Of a DNA stretch of 51,807 bases, positions 1-11,700 are shown piece after piece. Origin of the DNA: Klebsormidium nitens. Lineage: Eukaryota; Streptophyta; Klebsormidiophyceae; Klebsormidiales; Klebsormidiaceae. The stretch is taken from NCBI GenBank assembly GCA_000708835.1, contig DF237559.1, positions 1 through 51,807 on the forward strand, in the 5' to 3' direction. Position 1 is the stretch's first letter; every line of letters begins with the position of its first letter. The position numbers and the translations under genes were made by a program. The notes beneath the pieces were generated by a model. That model ran no database searches. It was not told where the DNA came from and saw nothing but the letters and a program-made list of their open reading frames with translations.

Positions 1-231
1 TATCACTCAGTTATCGAGGTTATACTTCTGGTTATATCTGACCTCTGAATAACCGAGCTGAGTGCAATCTAGCCATCATAGAGTTCAACTTCTAACAAGT
101 AGAACGTGCGAGAACGACCAATTTCTATAACAGAAGCTGTGTAGAATACTTACTAGAACAAGGGATGAACAGCGTAATGCATCTTTTTTTCAAACCAGCT
201 TGTTGACTCTACTTTTATGTCCATTTTACAG

Positions 232-3200
232 GCCTCCGGTGCATATATTTTCCGACCTGCATCTCCAATAGAGATCCCGGTCGATATGAATTCCTCAAAC
301 GGCTATGTGAGTCGTGGGGCAAAAATCGCTCCTCATACAGCTCCTGCTTATGAAGTTGCCACTTTTAGTCAATTAATCTACACTGATTTTGCATAGCAAC
401 AGACTGACCAAATTACACCAAGGTTTTCATCGAAACGATCGGGTTGCTCGGAAGAAGCTGTAGCACAAGAGACATTGGTTTGCATAACCAATTGCTGTAA
501 GATAACTCTCTCAACTTCTCGCTTCCGATAAGATCCCCTGACACAGTTGTAAGCCTCAAGCTCTCGAACCTGTAGCTCTTCAAAGATGTTCGCTGTTGAG
601 AAAGTGGGGAGAAAGTGCTTTCTCGACTTCTTTATGGATCGCAATGTGAGCGGAATAGTTCTGTGAGCGTCTTAGCCTCAGCAATCTGCTTCGCATTACA
701 TCCCAAAACAGATCTGCAACTAATGGAGCGCAAAATAAGCGGATCTGGTTTGTGAGCGTCTTAGCCACAGCAATCTCCTTGGCATGTACAACCCAAGGAA
801 AGTCCATCCGGCTAATGCAAAGCAAGCTAAGCAGTATAAGGTTGTTAGCGTGCTAGCCTCATCAATTGTCTTGATTCCAGTTATACCGGAGAAAAATCCC
901 TCCAATTAACGACCATTTCAAAATAGATGCAGCCGCGCATCTCGGTGGTTCGCGGCCCCCTGTTCGAGGAGGTACGCCAGGAGCTCTCATCGTGGGCGTC
1001 GATCGTGATCCGAGTCCCATCGGACGGCCAGGATGCGCAGCTGCGGTACACGGTAAGCTGGCTTCACTGTTAATCCGGTGCACGTGTTTGCAGGAGATTT
1101 TTAGTGACGATATAGAAAGGCTACTCTGACCGGTGCAATCAAAGACGTAAATCAACCGATGAGTCTGCATAGGCAAACTTACGATGATTAAAGGCGAGTT
1201 TGTCGAGAGCCACAGCCCGTATGGTGCCGTATGTAATACCCGCACGTTTCATGCCTAAAACTCCAATCTTATCAGTTTCAATCAGCGGTCGGGTCGAGGT
1301 TAAAACTTCGTTTCGAACTCAACGGCCGTTCTGTTGAGCGCGAAATGACACGCGGATATCGCTCTGTGCGACGCGGATGCGTATCGTTCAAGTCGGCCTC
1401 TTTCCGTAAAACTTTTTGCGTGCGCGGAACTTCATGCGGGACTCGGTGAACGCGTGTACATACCTCCGTTCCGGCCAGCCCAGTTCCCGCAGGCCTTTTG
1501 CACGGAACTGCGGAAAGGGACTCAGTAAGCGCGTTGCGTTCCGTTTGGATCGTCCCTGTTCCGTCAGACCTTTTGCGCAAATTACAAACAAAATCGATGA
1601 ACACATGTGCATTGGCGTTTAGGTGGGCCCCATTCCGTCGGACATTTCCGGCGGGCAAGAGGTGGTGCTCCGACTGGAGGCGGACGTCCGGAACGGCGGA
1701 ACGTTCTACACGGACAGCAACGGAAGGGATCTCATCAAGCGGGTAAGATCTTTCCCAAGCTCGCGTCCACTTTAAGGAAGCTACCTTAAAAGATGAGGGA
1801 TGATCCCGTTGCACCTGAAAGTGAACTTCCCATGTCTTTGCATCTTGAAGCTTTTGATAGCATTCGTTGATAGAGCAGTGTTTCCTGCATTTATTCCTTG
1901 CTTGAGTCGAGGACTTACATTCTGGTCATCTCCGTTCAAAACGAGTGCAGTCTGTACGCTTTCAGAAATTGCGGACTCTCGCGTTGCGTCTCTTTCAAAG
2001 GCGCCCAGCATCCGTCAATTCTACTCCTAGTACCAGGCAACGTAACAGATTAGCTCGAAGCTATTGCTCAATTGCCTGAGTAGCCAAACTCCGACTGTTT
2101 TTGAATGGGCCGACTGTTTCAAAACAGGCCTCTGGGAAACGGGTGCAGTTAGTGGGGCGGTTAGGGTGGGTGCGGGTGCCGAGCGCGCAATATCTTAGGT
2201 TACGGTCTTTAGTTGAAGCGCCTGGGGCTTATGTAATCTAAGTACAATCTCCTGTGTATAATCCTTACCAGTACGTATCGTTTTCAGATAAGCTCGAACC
2301 GATTGCTCAATTGCCGTGATGTATACTATGCCGCTACAAATACCGCGCATTGTTGGATATCTTATCCAAACCCTGGCCTCCGTTTCCCGATTGCAGGTGG
2401 TCAATTATCGGCCGTCTTGGGACCTCATAGTCACAGATCCGGTCGCAGGAAACTACTACCCGGTAAGTCGTTTTCCTGACTCGATTCATCTTCACCCGAG
2501 TTTGATGAAAAGTTCCAAGGTAGAATAAGACGACCTGCTTAACCCGCATGGATTTGTTCTGGCACTTAACCCCGGATGGTTATGGGCTGAGTATAGGCTG
2601 GTTAGAAAGTGGTCATAACTTTGATAACCAGACGTGGGCGTTGACCGGCCCTGGAGAACCCACGGATATTGTCCAGAACCTGAGACTTTAATCTGGTAAT
2701 GAACCTGGTTAGCAGCCAACCTACCTTTGACTGGACGGGTTAGGTTAGTTGCCAAGGGGTGTGGGGCGGGCACGGGGGCGAAGCAGGTTATCGATCCGGT
2801 CAACTTTTTTGTGTTAGCTCCGAGTAATCATAACCCATGCACGAATTGTGTATAAGTGCTTCAGAGAGTCTACGCAAAACCAGACTAGGTGCATGTCTGC
2901 CTTGTGAGTGCGAATTTGGATCATTGAACGCTCGGTGACACTCGGTGTTCAACTTGCCTTCCATCTTGGGCCCTCTTGCTTATTCTGGATCCGCCCCCGT
3001 AGTTCCTACCTTCGAAACAATACGGTTTTGGCACGTTCATCCAATCTGCTCTCCGTTTCCGCTAGTCCTGCTTACAAACCTCTGTTATCCTCTTCATAAA
3101 ATGATTGTTTTTGTCTCCGCCCCCGGTGAATTTTGCAGGTAAACGCCGCAATTTTGATCCGCGACTCTGAGAAACAACTCACGGTCCTTACGGACCGGTC

Positions 3201-6200
3201 CTTGGGCGGTACCAGCCTCCGGGAGGGGCATATTGATCTGATGTTGCACAGGTGCGTGCCACGTGTCATTTGTGTATTGTTATCCCGATGATTCCGATCA
3301 TTGTACATTGTTCGATTGCAGACCTTGAGGCACGAGATCATGGGATAAACACGCCAGCCCAGCCCAGATCCCATTTTAGATCTAGCTTGCCTCCGGAGCG
3401 CTTATTACAGTAATATCTGCTCTTCGAAGAGCAGAAAGTAGCTCAGGGTCTTTCGTTCTCCCTTTTCGTGCTTCTGCTGTAATCTACGGCTGACTTGGCT
3501 GATGAATTAAGATTCGGTGCGTTGTCGGGTAGCCCAAAGACACGGTTTGAGAAGGCGGAACGTCCAACTCGCACCGACTATCCTTCTGACAGTGGTCGTT
3601 CCATTTCGTGGCGCTTTGACATTCACTTTCGTTTCCGAGCGGCGAGGAAGCAAGGTGTAAGAGTCACTGCTTTGTGTTTCTATCGACAAGGACAAATTCG
3701 TTCCAAAGTGGACTTGCAAGAAATGCAGGCGTATGCGCTATAACCAGTGTTGCTTACCCGGAACGGGTTCGCTTTTATAACCTCTCTTGCTTTAACAAAC
3801 GGTTTTGGCAACCGTACCGTCAAGACAGACGCTCTTTGGTTAGTATCTTCAGTATTGTAATAACACCGGGTTACGGATGATCAGACGCTCTTCGGGAAGT
3901 TCATTTGGTTTGTCACATTTCCGGTCATGATTGTGGATCGTATTACAACCTCGGGTTACGTGAAACTAGACGCTCTTCTGTAAGTATGTTTGGTTTGTCA
4001 CAATCCCGGATTATGATTGTGCATCGTGTCATAACCCCCGGTTACGGCTTAACCAGACGCTCTTCTGTGAATATGTTTGGTCTGTCACTAACCCCTGGTT
4101 AAGATTGTTCGTGTCATAAAGCTCGGGTTACGGCTTAAACAGACGCTCTTTTGTGAGTATATTAGGTTAGTCACTAACCCCGGGTTATAATTGTGGTTTG
4201 TTTTGCCCAGGCGCTTGGTCGTCGACGACGGACGCGGAGTTGACGAGGCGCTCAACGAACAGCAGTTCGGCCAAGGGATGGTGGTAAGGCGCTTTCCTTT
4301 TATGGCCTTTCAGGAAGTTTTCTTTGAAAAGGACGTCCGCCTACGTTGCTCATGAGCGGCGACATACAGACCGTGAGATGTGACTGACTGTCGCCTGCAA
4401 CGAAAACTAGTCGTCTGAGGGCAGTCGTGCGGCCAAGGAATGGCGGTAAGGCGCTTTCCTTTTATGGCTTTTCCGGAGAGTTTTCTTTGAAAAGGACGTC
4501 CGCCTACGTCGCCCATGAGCGGCGACATACAGACCATAAGATGTGACTGACGGTCGCCTGCAACAAAAACTAGTCGTCTGAGGTTATGCAGTCGTGCGGC
4601 CAAGGACTGGTGGTAAGGCGCTTACCCTCGTATGGCCTTCTAGAGAGTTCTTTCAAAAGAGGGTGTCCCCCAAGTGATTCTCCAGCAACATACAGACCAT
4701 GAGATGTGACTGACTTTCGCCTGCAACGAAAACTAGTCGGTTTAGGCGACTGACTTGGTTCAATCAATTGGGGCGACTGAGGTTAAGCAGCACCTTGGCC
4801 AAGGCATAGTGGTGAGGCGCTTTTCGGGTTACGGGTAGTCCTGGACGCTTCTTTGAAGAAATTTGACGAACGTTAGCGAAACCCGATAAAAGCCACTATG
4901 TCCGCCTCGGAATCGCCACGAAGCCGCGCAGGTTTTCTTTGGTCCGACGCCCCCTGGTGAGGCGTTATCTTCCGTTTAGTCTCGAAACGGCCTTCCCTCA
5001 TCCCACTACACTTTTCAAGCCTGTAAGAAAAAATCTTGCCGACCGCATTTATCTGCTCCTTGCAAGACACGTGGCACCTTTCGATTGGGCGTCCACGACG
5101 TGAATGTGGCTGCCAGTTGGTTGCGAGGGGCGGCTCTTCGGCATTACCAACCTCTGGAGCTCGCTTTTGCAACGCAGGTAAGATGAAGGGTTGTTCTGAA
5201 AGCAACTCTCTAGTTGTTCAAAGCATTGCCGAGTTCGAAGCGGGTCTGCGTTTCGCTCTTGACCGGCCCCGCCGTACTTCTCCGAGTAGTTTTTCCCAGG
5301 TACTTGGAGATCTTAGATCGGAGGTCTTCCGGAATCCCTTCCACCTGACTTTTCCCAGATTCTTGCAAGGCGGCATCACTCTAAACACAGAGCTTATTCT
5401 CGAGCATACTCCATCAAAAGGATAACTCGGATTTCGTATCGCGCGGCGACCACAAAGCTTCGAGGTGCACTAGGATAGTCGCCCTCGTTACGACCACAGG
5501 GAATCACATAGCAGCTAGGTTTCGGTAATAGATCTCGTTCCGATCGCCTTTCCGGTCTTGATTGCGGTGCCGAATTCGGTTCTAGTAGTGCTGCCGGTCC
5601 AGGCTGCTTATAAAGCGCCGAGAAAGAATTTGCGGGAGGATCTTTTTAGATGCGAACCACCCGCCGCTTCGCCCTTTCGTGCTCCAGTGTTTCCTGGATC
5701 AGAATTTAGCACTAGTCTATATATTCCCTCCGGAGTAGGGTTTGGAACTTGAGTTCCGGAATACAATGCTCCGAGCTAGGGGGGTTTCAGACCGGAGGGG
5801 TCGCAATCGGACCCTCCAAACCAAGATTTTGAGAACGGGGTCTATCGTCCCTGACAATCCAACCTGGATCTGAGAGCGGAGTCTACAAAAAGTCAATCCT
5901 CCGAACTAGGATCTAGAACGTTTACTGAAAGACATAGCCATCTGACTTCTGCAGATTGGCGGCCGGTCTGCATGGCTCAAGTCGCGCCGGGGGGGTGCGT
6001 CAGGCCTGCCAAACGGCGCGCAATTACCCCCCAACGTGGCGCTTGTCACGTTACAGCAGCTCGCGAGCGGGGCGGTCCTCCTGAGATTGGGACATCTTTT
6101 TGAGGTGAGGACTTAAGTTGGCAAGCGCTTTCTTGTCTATGTGGAAGGACGTGTCTCGCAAGAGCTTCTTGCGAATTCTGGACACGTCTGACGGGGCCCT

Positions 6201-7886
6201 GCATTTCTCCTTCGGCCCAATAATTCAAATCGTTCGAACCTTGAACTTTCAAATCTAAAAGATTGTGAGATTCGCAAACCCCCAAGAGGCGATGGTGCTT
6301 TGGGCGCGTGCTCAACTCGATCATTGGCGCCGCTGGTTGACGTTCTTCGTTTTGAGAAATTCGATTGAAACCTACTCGTCAAAGTAGAAGAGAAGAAAAG
6401 TAAATAGGCAAAAGAGTGTTAATCGCATACCTATGATCGGGAATCTGCCAAAGCCTCCGGCGTCGACAGACTTGCACGGATGCAGCTGGCAACTTTGCGG
6501 CCCAAAGCACACTGTCGACCGATTTTCCCATCCAGACCGAGGGTTTGAATGCAAAGACAAAACGTCCTACCAAGCTTGCCGATTATGGGCGACGCAACGG
6601 TGGAGCGACGTGAAGTAAAGGATTCTATGTATGCATCAGGCTCTTGTTATTTGCCGAATTTTAATACTAAAAAGGAAGGTTTTAGGCTTGCTACATGCCG
6701 AAACCCTAGGACAAATTCCGCTCTGAAGAACGTTCATTGGGGTCTGAGACCCGTTGCCTTTCTTGATTGTGTTGCAAGGTGGATGAAGACCCCGTGTTGT
6801 CGCGGCTCGCTAATGTAGATTTGCGCACGCTTTTTGCCAAGAAGGTGAGCAGCGTTTGACCACGTTTCTGATATCCGGTCGAGCTCACCGAGTTGTGTAC
6901 CTCGTGTAATTGCTTGGCCGAAAGTCAATGTGCTCTTGGGCGCATGGTACACTTCGACGGTGCAGAAAGGTCAAGCAGTCCTTGCGCACGAGCCTTGGCC
7001 CCTTGCGAAGAAGCGGGAGTGCAGAAGCGGAGCGAGGTTCATTATGTTGAATGCTTCGTTCATGCACGAAAAGAAGCACAATTGGCTTTTTCAAACATGG
7101 CAAAACTGTTAGAGCAAGTGTCTACGCGGGACACCTTTCTTCCACTAGTGACCTCCATCTTTATAACAAGAGCGGGAAGAGAAACCTTTCAGGGGATCGA
7201 CCCTCGTCCTGGTTCTTGATACATACGCGTTGGAGGACGCGTTCAGTAAATATTAGCATGTAGAGGGAAAGGGGAGAATTTTGACGTGCTCAAGTAAGCC
7301 TGCCGTCTCGCTAAGATTGACCTTTTAAACGGACCTCTTGAAGAATGGTACACATTTGCGGGTCCTTGACGGTTAAGCATTGCCCGGCTCGAAAGTCGTG
7401 TCTGTATCTTATGATTGCGGACCACTCAAAAGCAGAAAAGCTCACATGCAAACATTCGTCTTTACGCAGATAAAGGCAGTCACAGAGATGACATTGTCCG
7501 GCAACCAGGCGAGATCCAACGTGCAGAAACTAGTGTGGCGGGTGGAAAACGAGCCGTTTTCGGAAGCGCCGAAATTAAGGGGGTCCCCCTTCGGTCGCGG
7601 AAGCTTCTTAGTAGAGCTTGGTCCGATGGAGATCCGCACTTTTGAGATTATCTTTGGAAACGATGGACCGTCCGTCCATCTGTCTTGGGGGCTTTATGCA
7701 GGGTTCGGGATAGTGCTATTAGTAGGTGGGCTGATTATGCACGCAGCTTATAGTTGGTGGCGCGGACGGCATAAGCGGCTGCCCGGCTATCATACGCTTT
7801 CGCAGCAGTCGAGGGCTGCCGACGCGGACGACCGACGAGTTGGAACAGAAGCCGAGATGATTGAGGTAGACTCCCGAAGTCCGTAA
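232..7886 (+). CDS. GH38 acid (lysosomal/vacuolar-type) alpha-mannosidase, 3' part
   Basis: Hydrolyses terminal alpha-mannose from N-glycans in the vacuole/lysosome (family knowledge). Ten exons join in phase: 232-306, 933-1052, 1623-1742, 2397-2462, 3139-3251, 4211-4283, 5067-5177, 5955-6104, 6779-6844 and 7470-7886, giving 436 codons to a TAA. The N-terminal catalytic GH38 exons lie left of the window, so only the beta-rich C-terminal half is seen. Family landmarks in order: [90 protein letters not shown] and the near-terminal [11 protein letters not shown]. After that strand, where soluble members usually stop, there is a hydrophobic span (about 7692-7760) followed by a basic tail containing GYHTL. 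All donors are GT. The gene is convergent with the RING gene. Identification is firm; individual exon edges are read by eye. Confidence 0.93.
660..880 (+). repeat. Three ~90-bp intronic repeat units upstream of mannosidase exon 2
   Basis: The block beginning GTGAGCGTCTTAGCC recurs near 664 and 752, with a more diverged copy near 843, so the unit is about 90 bp. It lies inside the intron just before the exon at 933. No coding role is seen. Confidence 0.6.
1436..1622 (+). repeat. Degenerate tandem copies of the 5' edge of mannosidase exon 3
   Basis: The acceptor side of the exon at 1623 (GTGGGCCCCATTCCGTCGG) has two diverged look-alikes upstream at about 75-80 bp spacing: near 1475 (GGCCAGCCCAGTTCCCGCAG) and near 1551 (ATCGTCCCTGTTCCGTCAG). 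Each is preceded by a similar block: GACTCGGTGAACGCG at 1440 and GACTCAGTAAGCGCG at 1519. Confidence 0.5.
3825..4205 (+). repeat. ~86-bp tandem repeat in the intron before mannosidase exon 6
   Basis: The core AGACGCTCTT plus a following TTGGTTTGTCAC-like block recurs near 3882, 3968, 4054 and 4141, with an older partial copy near 3828. Spacing is 86-87 bp. Units contain GGGTTACGG and TAACCCCGGGTTA-like inverted words. The array stops just before the acceptor of the exon at 4211. Confidence 0.75.
4284..4835 (+). repeat. Three downstream copies of the 3' edge and donor of mannosidase exon 6
   Basis: The true exon end GGCCAAGGGATGGTG followed by GTAAGGCGCTTTCC (donor at 4284) is repeated with changes at donor-like positions 4446, 4613 and 4812 (spacings 162, 167, 199). 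The intervening intron text is copied too, for example the block around CATACAGACCATGAGATG. Only the first copy is joined in frame to upstream coding sequence. Confidence 0.85.
7692..7799 (+). other. C-terminal transmembrane segment and GYxxL tail motif of the mannosidase
   Basis: Within the last exon, about 23 residues from [12 protein letters not shown] to the SWW at 7760 are uncharged and hydrophobic. They are followed by RGRHKRLP and GYHTL (GYHTL at 7785-7799), then an acidic tail. This is the layout of a type I membrane protein with a YxxPhi sorting signal, as in LAMP proteins (known family behaviour). That it anchors the enzyme in the vacuolar membrane is inference. Confidence 0.7.
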
Positions 7887-8794
7887 GGGTTGCCAATACT
7901 ATCCTGGTCACCCCTCCATTAAGTTATTGAAAGCGTCGTTGCTGGGGGATGACATCCGACATCAAGGATTACCAGCCTTTCTCAAGCCGAGGTGACCAAC
8001 TCACTGACCGTGTCTTTGTGCAAGTTTGTACCGTCGTCGAAGAGATAACGCAGAATTAACGACGGCGGCCCAAGTCCGGTCAGTTTAACGGGCCGCGCTC
8101 TGACGGTCGCAACGTTACAGCATATCAGCCGCCCGGATCGGACTCCTTCACGAACGCAACATGCACATGACTGCATACAAGTCTGCTGGCGTGCATGCGC
8201 CGCCGGCTGAGCTAGCTACATGGTGACTGCATGTCGCGCGGTGTATCAGGATTCAATTATATGCTTCAAATCATTGAATTGAACGGCACCGATCGAGAAT
8301 GCGTGCGCAGTGCGCATGATATCGATGTATATGTTTCCATCGATATTTTGATCATGTCCGAGTCCCTCATGTATCCGGGATCACAACCCAGAACATTGCA
8401 GACTGAGAACGTGCATGTGCTGATTTGTCATAATTAAATCTGTCTTACTCAGTGACTACACTGAATTAAATCGACACTGTACGTCAGTGTACGAATAGCG
8501 AGATTAGTAATATTCAATGATTGATCTTGCACCATCATTATCAAGGCGGCCTGATCGGACGTATGGCGCGCCTGCGCGCTTAATTGGGCGCTTAATTGGG
8601 TTCGCGCCTTACCATACTTCTTTTCCAGCATCTTTCCGACTGCATTGACTACTGCCCACTAAACTAATATACGATCTTCATGCAAGCGCGATCGAAGAAA
8701 CACTCCAATCAAGCTTTGGCTCGGCGGACGTGATCTTTGTTGATCTCGGGGGCAGATTCGTCTAATCACAAGCTAGCTTTTTTGCAGTATCTAA
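7887..8794. other. Convergent intergenic region
   Basis: This lies between the mannosidase stop codon and the RING gene end. It should hold the two 3' UTRs and polyadenylation signals. I see no supported gene, RNA gene or repeat in it. Short open frames here lack family resemblance. Confidence 0.6.
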
Positions 8795-11700
8795 TTAGTT
8801 ATATAGCTTCAGCACGCTCTGGATCCTCGTTTTGCACAGGGGGCATTCTCCCCTCGATCTTGCCCTCAACCAAATTGCTACACTCAAAGCACAGGCGGTG
8901 GCCACATGGCACGAGCGCCGCGTTTTTCGGGCTCTCAAAACCGACGCAACACGTGTCATCTTCTCTCAGCTCCTGCTTCGCCACCTTCTGCGCCGCTAAG
9001 CTAGGCTTTCGCTCTGCGTTCCGCTCTTCATTCCGCTCCGCGTGCTTTTCGAGTGGGTATCGTATATGCGCCGGTAAAGACTCCGCAACTGCGGCGGCGC
9101 GCGACCCACCTTGCGCCGAATCAAGAGCTGCCACGTGGCTTGCTCCCTGCGCTTCTGGGGTCGAACTCGCCGGACAGAGACGCTTTGAAACGTCGGGAAA
9201 CGATTGAGGATTCCGCTTCTCTTCCGCTGGTAAGAGGAGCGAGAGGATGGCCGGAAGGTCTGGGAAGCACCTTTCGGGCTCAGGTGACCGCTGTGCACCT
9301 GGCCTGGCTTCCGGCCCTTCCGACCGGAGTTCCGTTGCCAAGTTTTCCACGTCAGCAGGGGCGTTCCACCGCCCCGTTATCGACACTGCTTGCGCTGGAA
9401 AGTTGTGCGGTTCCGCCGTTTGCCGAGCGGATTCCGGCACGTTCGCCAGGGGACCAAGCGGAGCGCTACTCGCTTGGAAGGAAGCTGACTGCTCGCCGGA
9501 CGAAGCAGGGATTCGGGAACGCGTCATGGCAAGGGGATTGTAAGGCGCCCGGGGTCTCGAACCGGGCCGCACAAGGGGGCTCTCACTTTCGGAGTGCGTC
9601 CTAAGCGGAGTCGCTGCCACCAGTAACCGCGGGACGTCTGCCATTTGGCACTGTGACGTCACTCTGCTGTCAGCCTGTTCGAGACTGGGGGGTTCTATCT
9701 GCCCGGGGAAGGCCCCCCCAGGACCCGCCAATGTGCTGTAACCCAGTGGGAGGGCGGGGGGCTCTGTTTGCCCGGCGAAGGACCCCCCAGTACCTGCAGC
9801 CGACCGGCCTTCAACCGCGGCTTCCCGGTTACAAGACGACTTCGATTGGGCTGCGGATGCGAGGATCTCGACGCCTGCGCTTTCTGACATGCGCGAAGTG
9901 CCCGGTTCCCCGCGCCCCGACGGGGGCAGTGACGCACTCGGGGTGTCTGTAGGCTTCCGACAGGGGATCCGGAAGAAAGCGCCGACGACTTGGGGGGAAG
10001 TGTGGGCGCCCGGGAGAGCACGAGCCCGGAGTGCCGGTCGGTTGAAGGCCGGGGATCTATATGAAAATCAAGATTTAAATATAAAATTGGAGAGACCCAC
10101 TTGAACGAGGGGAGAAAGAAGGCAAATCGAAGAAAGACGAGGGGAGCTACTCGATTCTCGGAGAGAGGAAGTGGGGTTAAATCGAAATTCACTGCTCATT
10201 CTTGGAGGTATAGAAAAGAAAGCTCGAAGAAAGAAGAGGGGAGCTTCTAGATCTGGAAAAAGTGGAGGCTGAGTCCGTTGGTCTTCAAGTAAGACGCCGG
10301 ATTGAGCACACAATCGCCAGGGCTTGAACTCAGAAAGCGTGACAAGGCTTGTTACCTTCCTTTCCCCCGAAAAGCAATTATGCGAAATTTAGCAGCTTTC
10401 AAACTTTGACACTAAATGCAGCCGCGGTTCTCCTCGCACCCCAGTCGCCCGTTCTTCTAGACACTTGAATCACACCAGCGTCTAGGCCAAACTGCGAAAA
10501 ATTGTTGCTGAGATTGCTCCGAGCGCCAAGAATGACCCTGACATCATCAGATCTTCGAGCGCGTGCCGCGCAACCTTGGCATCCTTCACCGACTGGCAGA
10601 GATTCTCGAAAGCTCCGACTTGGAAAGGCTCTGAGTAGTTGGTGAGAATAAAAGCTGTCCGACTTAGTTTGGTTCTCACCAACTGCTCGCACGGACGGCG
10701 TCGCCTCCCGGCTGCGTCCATCAGCTTTCGGCAACCCGTCGGATATTTGCGCCGGGAGCTCTGCAGAGCTTGGCCCCGTGACGTACGCTGACGTCAGCTC
10801 CTCTCCGCCTCCACCCAACTGCTGGATCTCCGCAGGAGGGTCCGGCTCCTCTCCGGTAAAGTCGCGCCCATTGAGGGCCGGCGGGGGCTCAACCATTGTT
10901 GGGGCAGTTTGTGCAGTTGGGGCAATCTGTGCGATCTCGGCAGTTTGTGCAATCTGGGCGCCTTGCGTGGGTTCAGGAATCGGGGCCGTTTGAGCAGTTT
11001 GGCTGGAGTGGGCGTTTCTGGCGTCGGGGGCAGCTGGGACGGTCAGGGCGGTTTGGGGAGCATCGATGGTTTGGGAGATCAGGGCGGTCGCGGCCTTTTG
11101 GCCGCTCTGATTGCTCTGGGCGGGTTGAAGAGCATCGGTCATTTGGTCGGTTTCGGCGGCATGGGCAGCTTGGACTGTCCGGGCGTCTTGGGGAGCATCA
11201 GTGGTTTTGGATGTGAGGGCGGTTGCAGGCACCTGGGCGCTTTGATTGCTCTGGGCGGTTTGAGGAGCATTGGTGATTTGGTCGTTCTCGGCGTCATGGC
11301 CAGCTTGGACTGCCCGGGCGGTGTGGAGAGGTTCGGTGATTTGAGATGTGAGGGCGGTTGCGGACGTTTGGGCACTTTGCTTGCTCTGGGCGGTTTGAAG
11401 AGCATGGGTGGATTGGTCTTTTCCGGCGTTGGGGCCCGGTGGAACTGCCCGGGCGGGTTGGTGAGCATCGGTGACTCGGGAAGTGAGGGCGGTCTGGAAG
11501 TTTTCGGCGCGTTCAATGCTGTGGGCGGTTTCGGGTTTGGCACTTTCGACGCTTTGTGGAGGGGTGGAGGCTCGAGGTGGGTCTGGCGGATCTACGGCGG
11601 CCTGACCCTTCTTCTTTTTCTGCTTCTTCTTGGTCTTCTTGACGCTTTTCTTGTTGGCAATCGACTCCCCTTTTGCTGCAAAAACAAGGAGTACTTTAGT

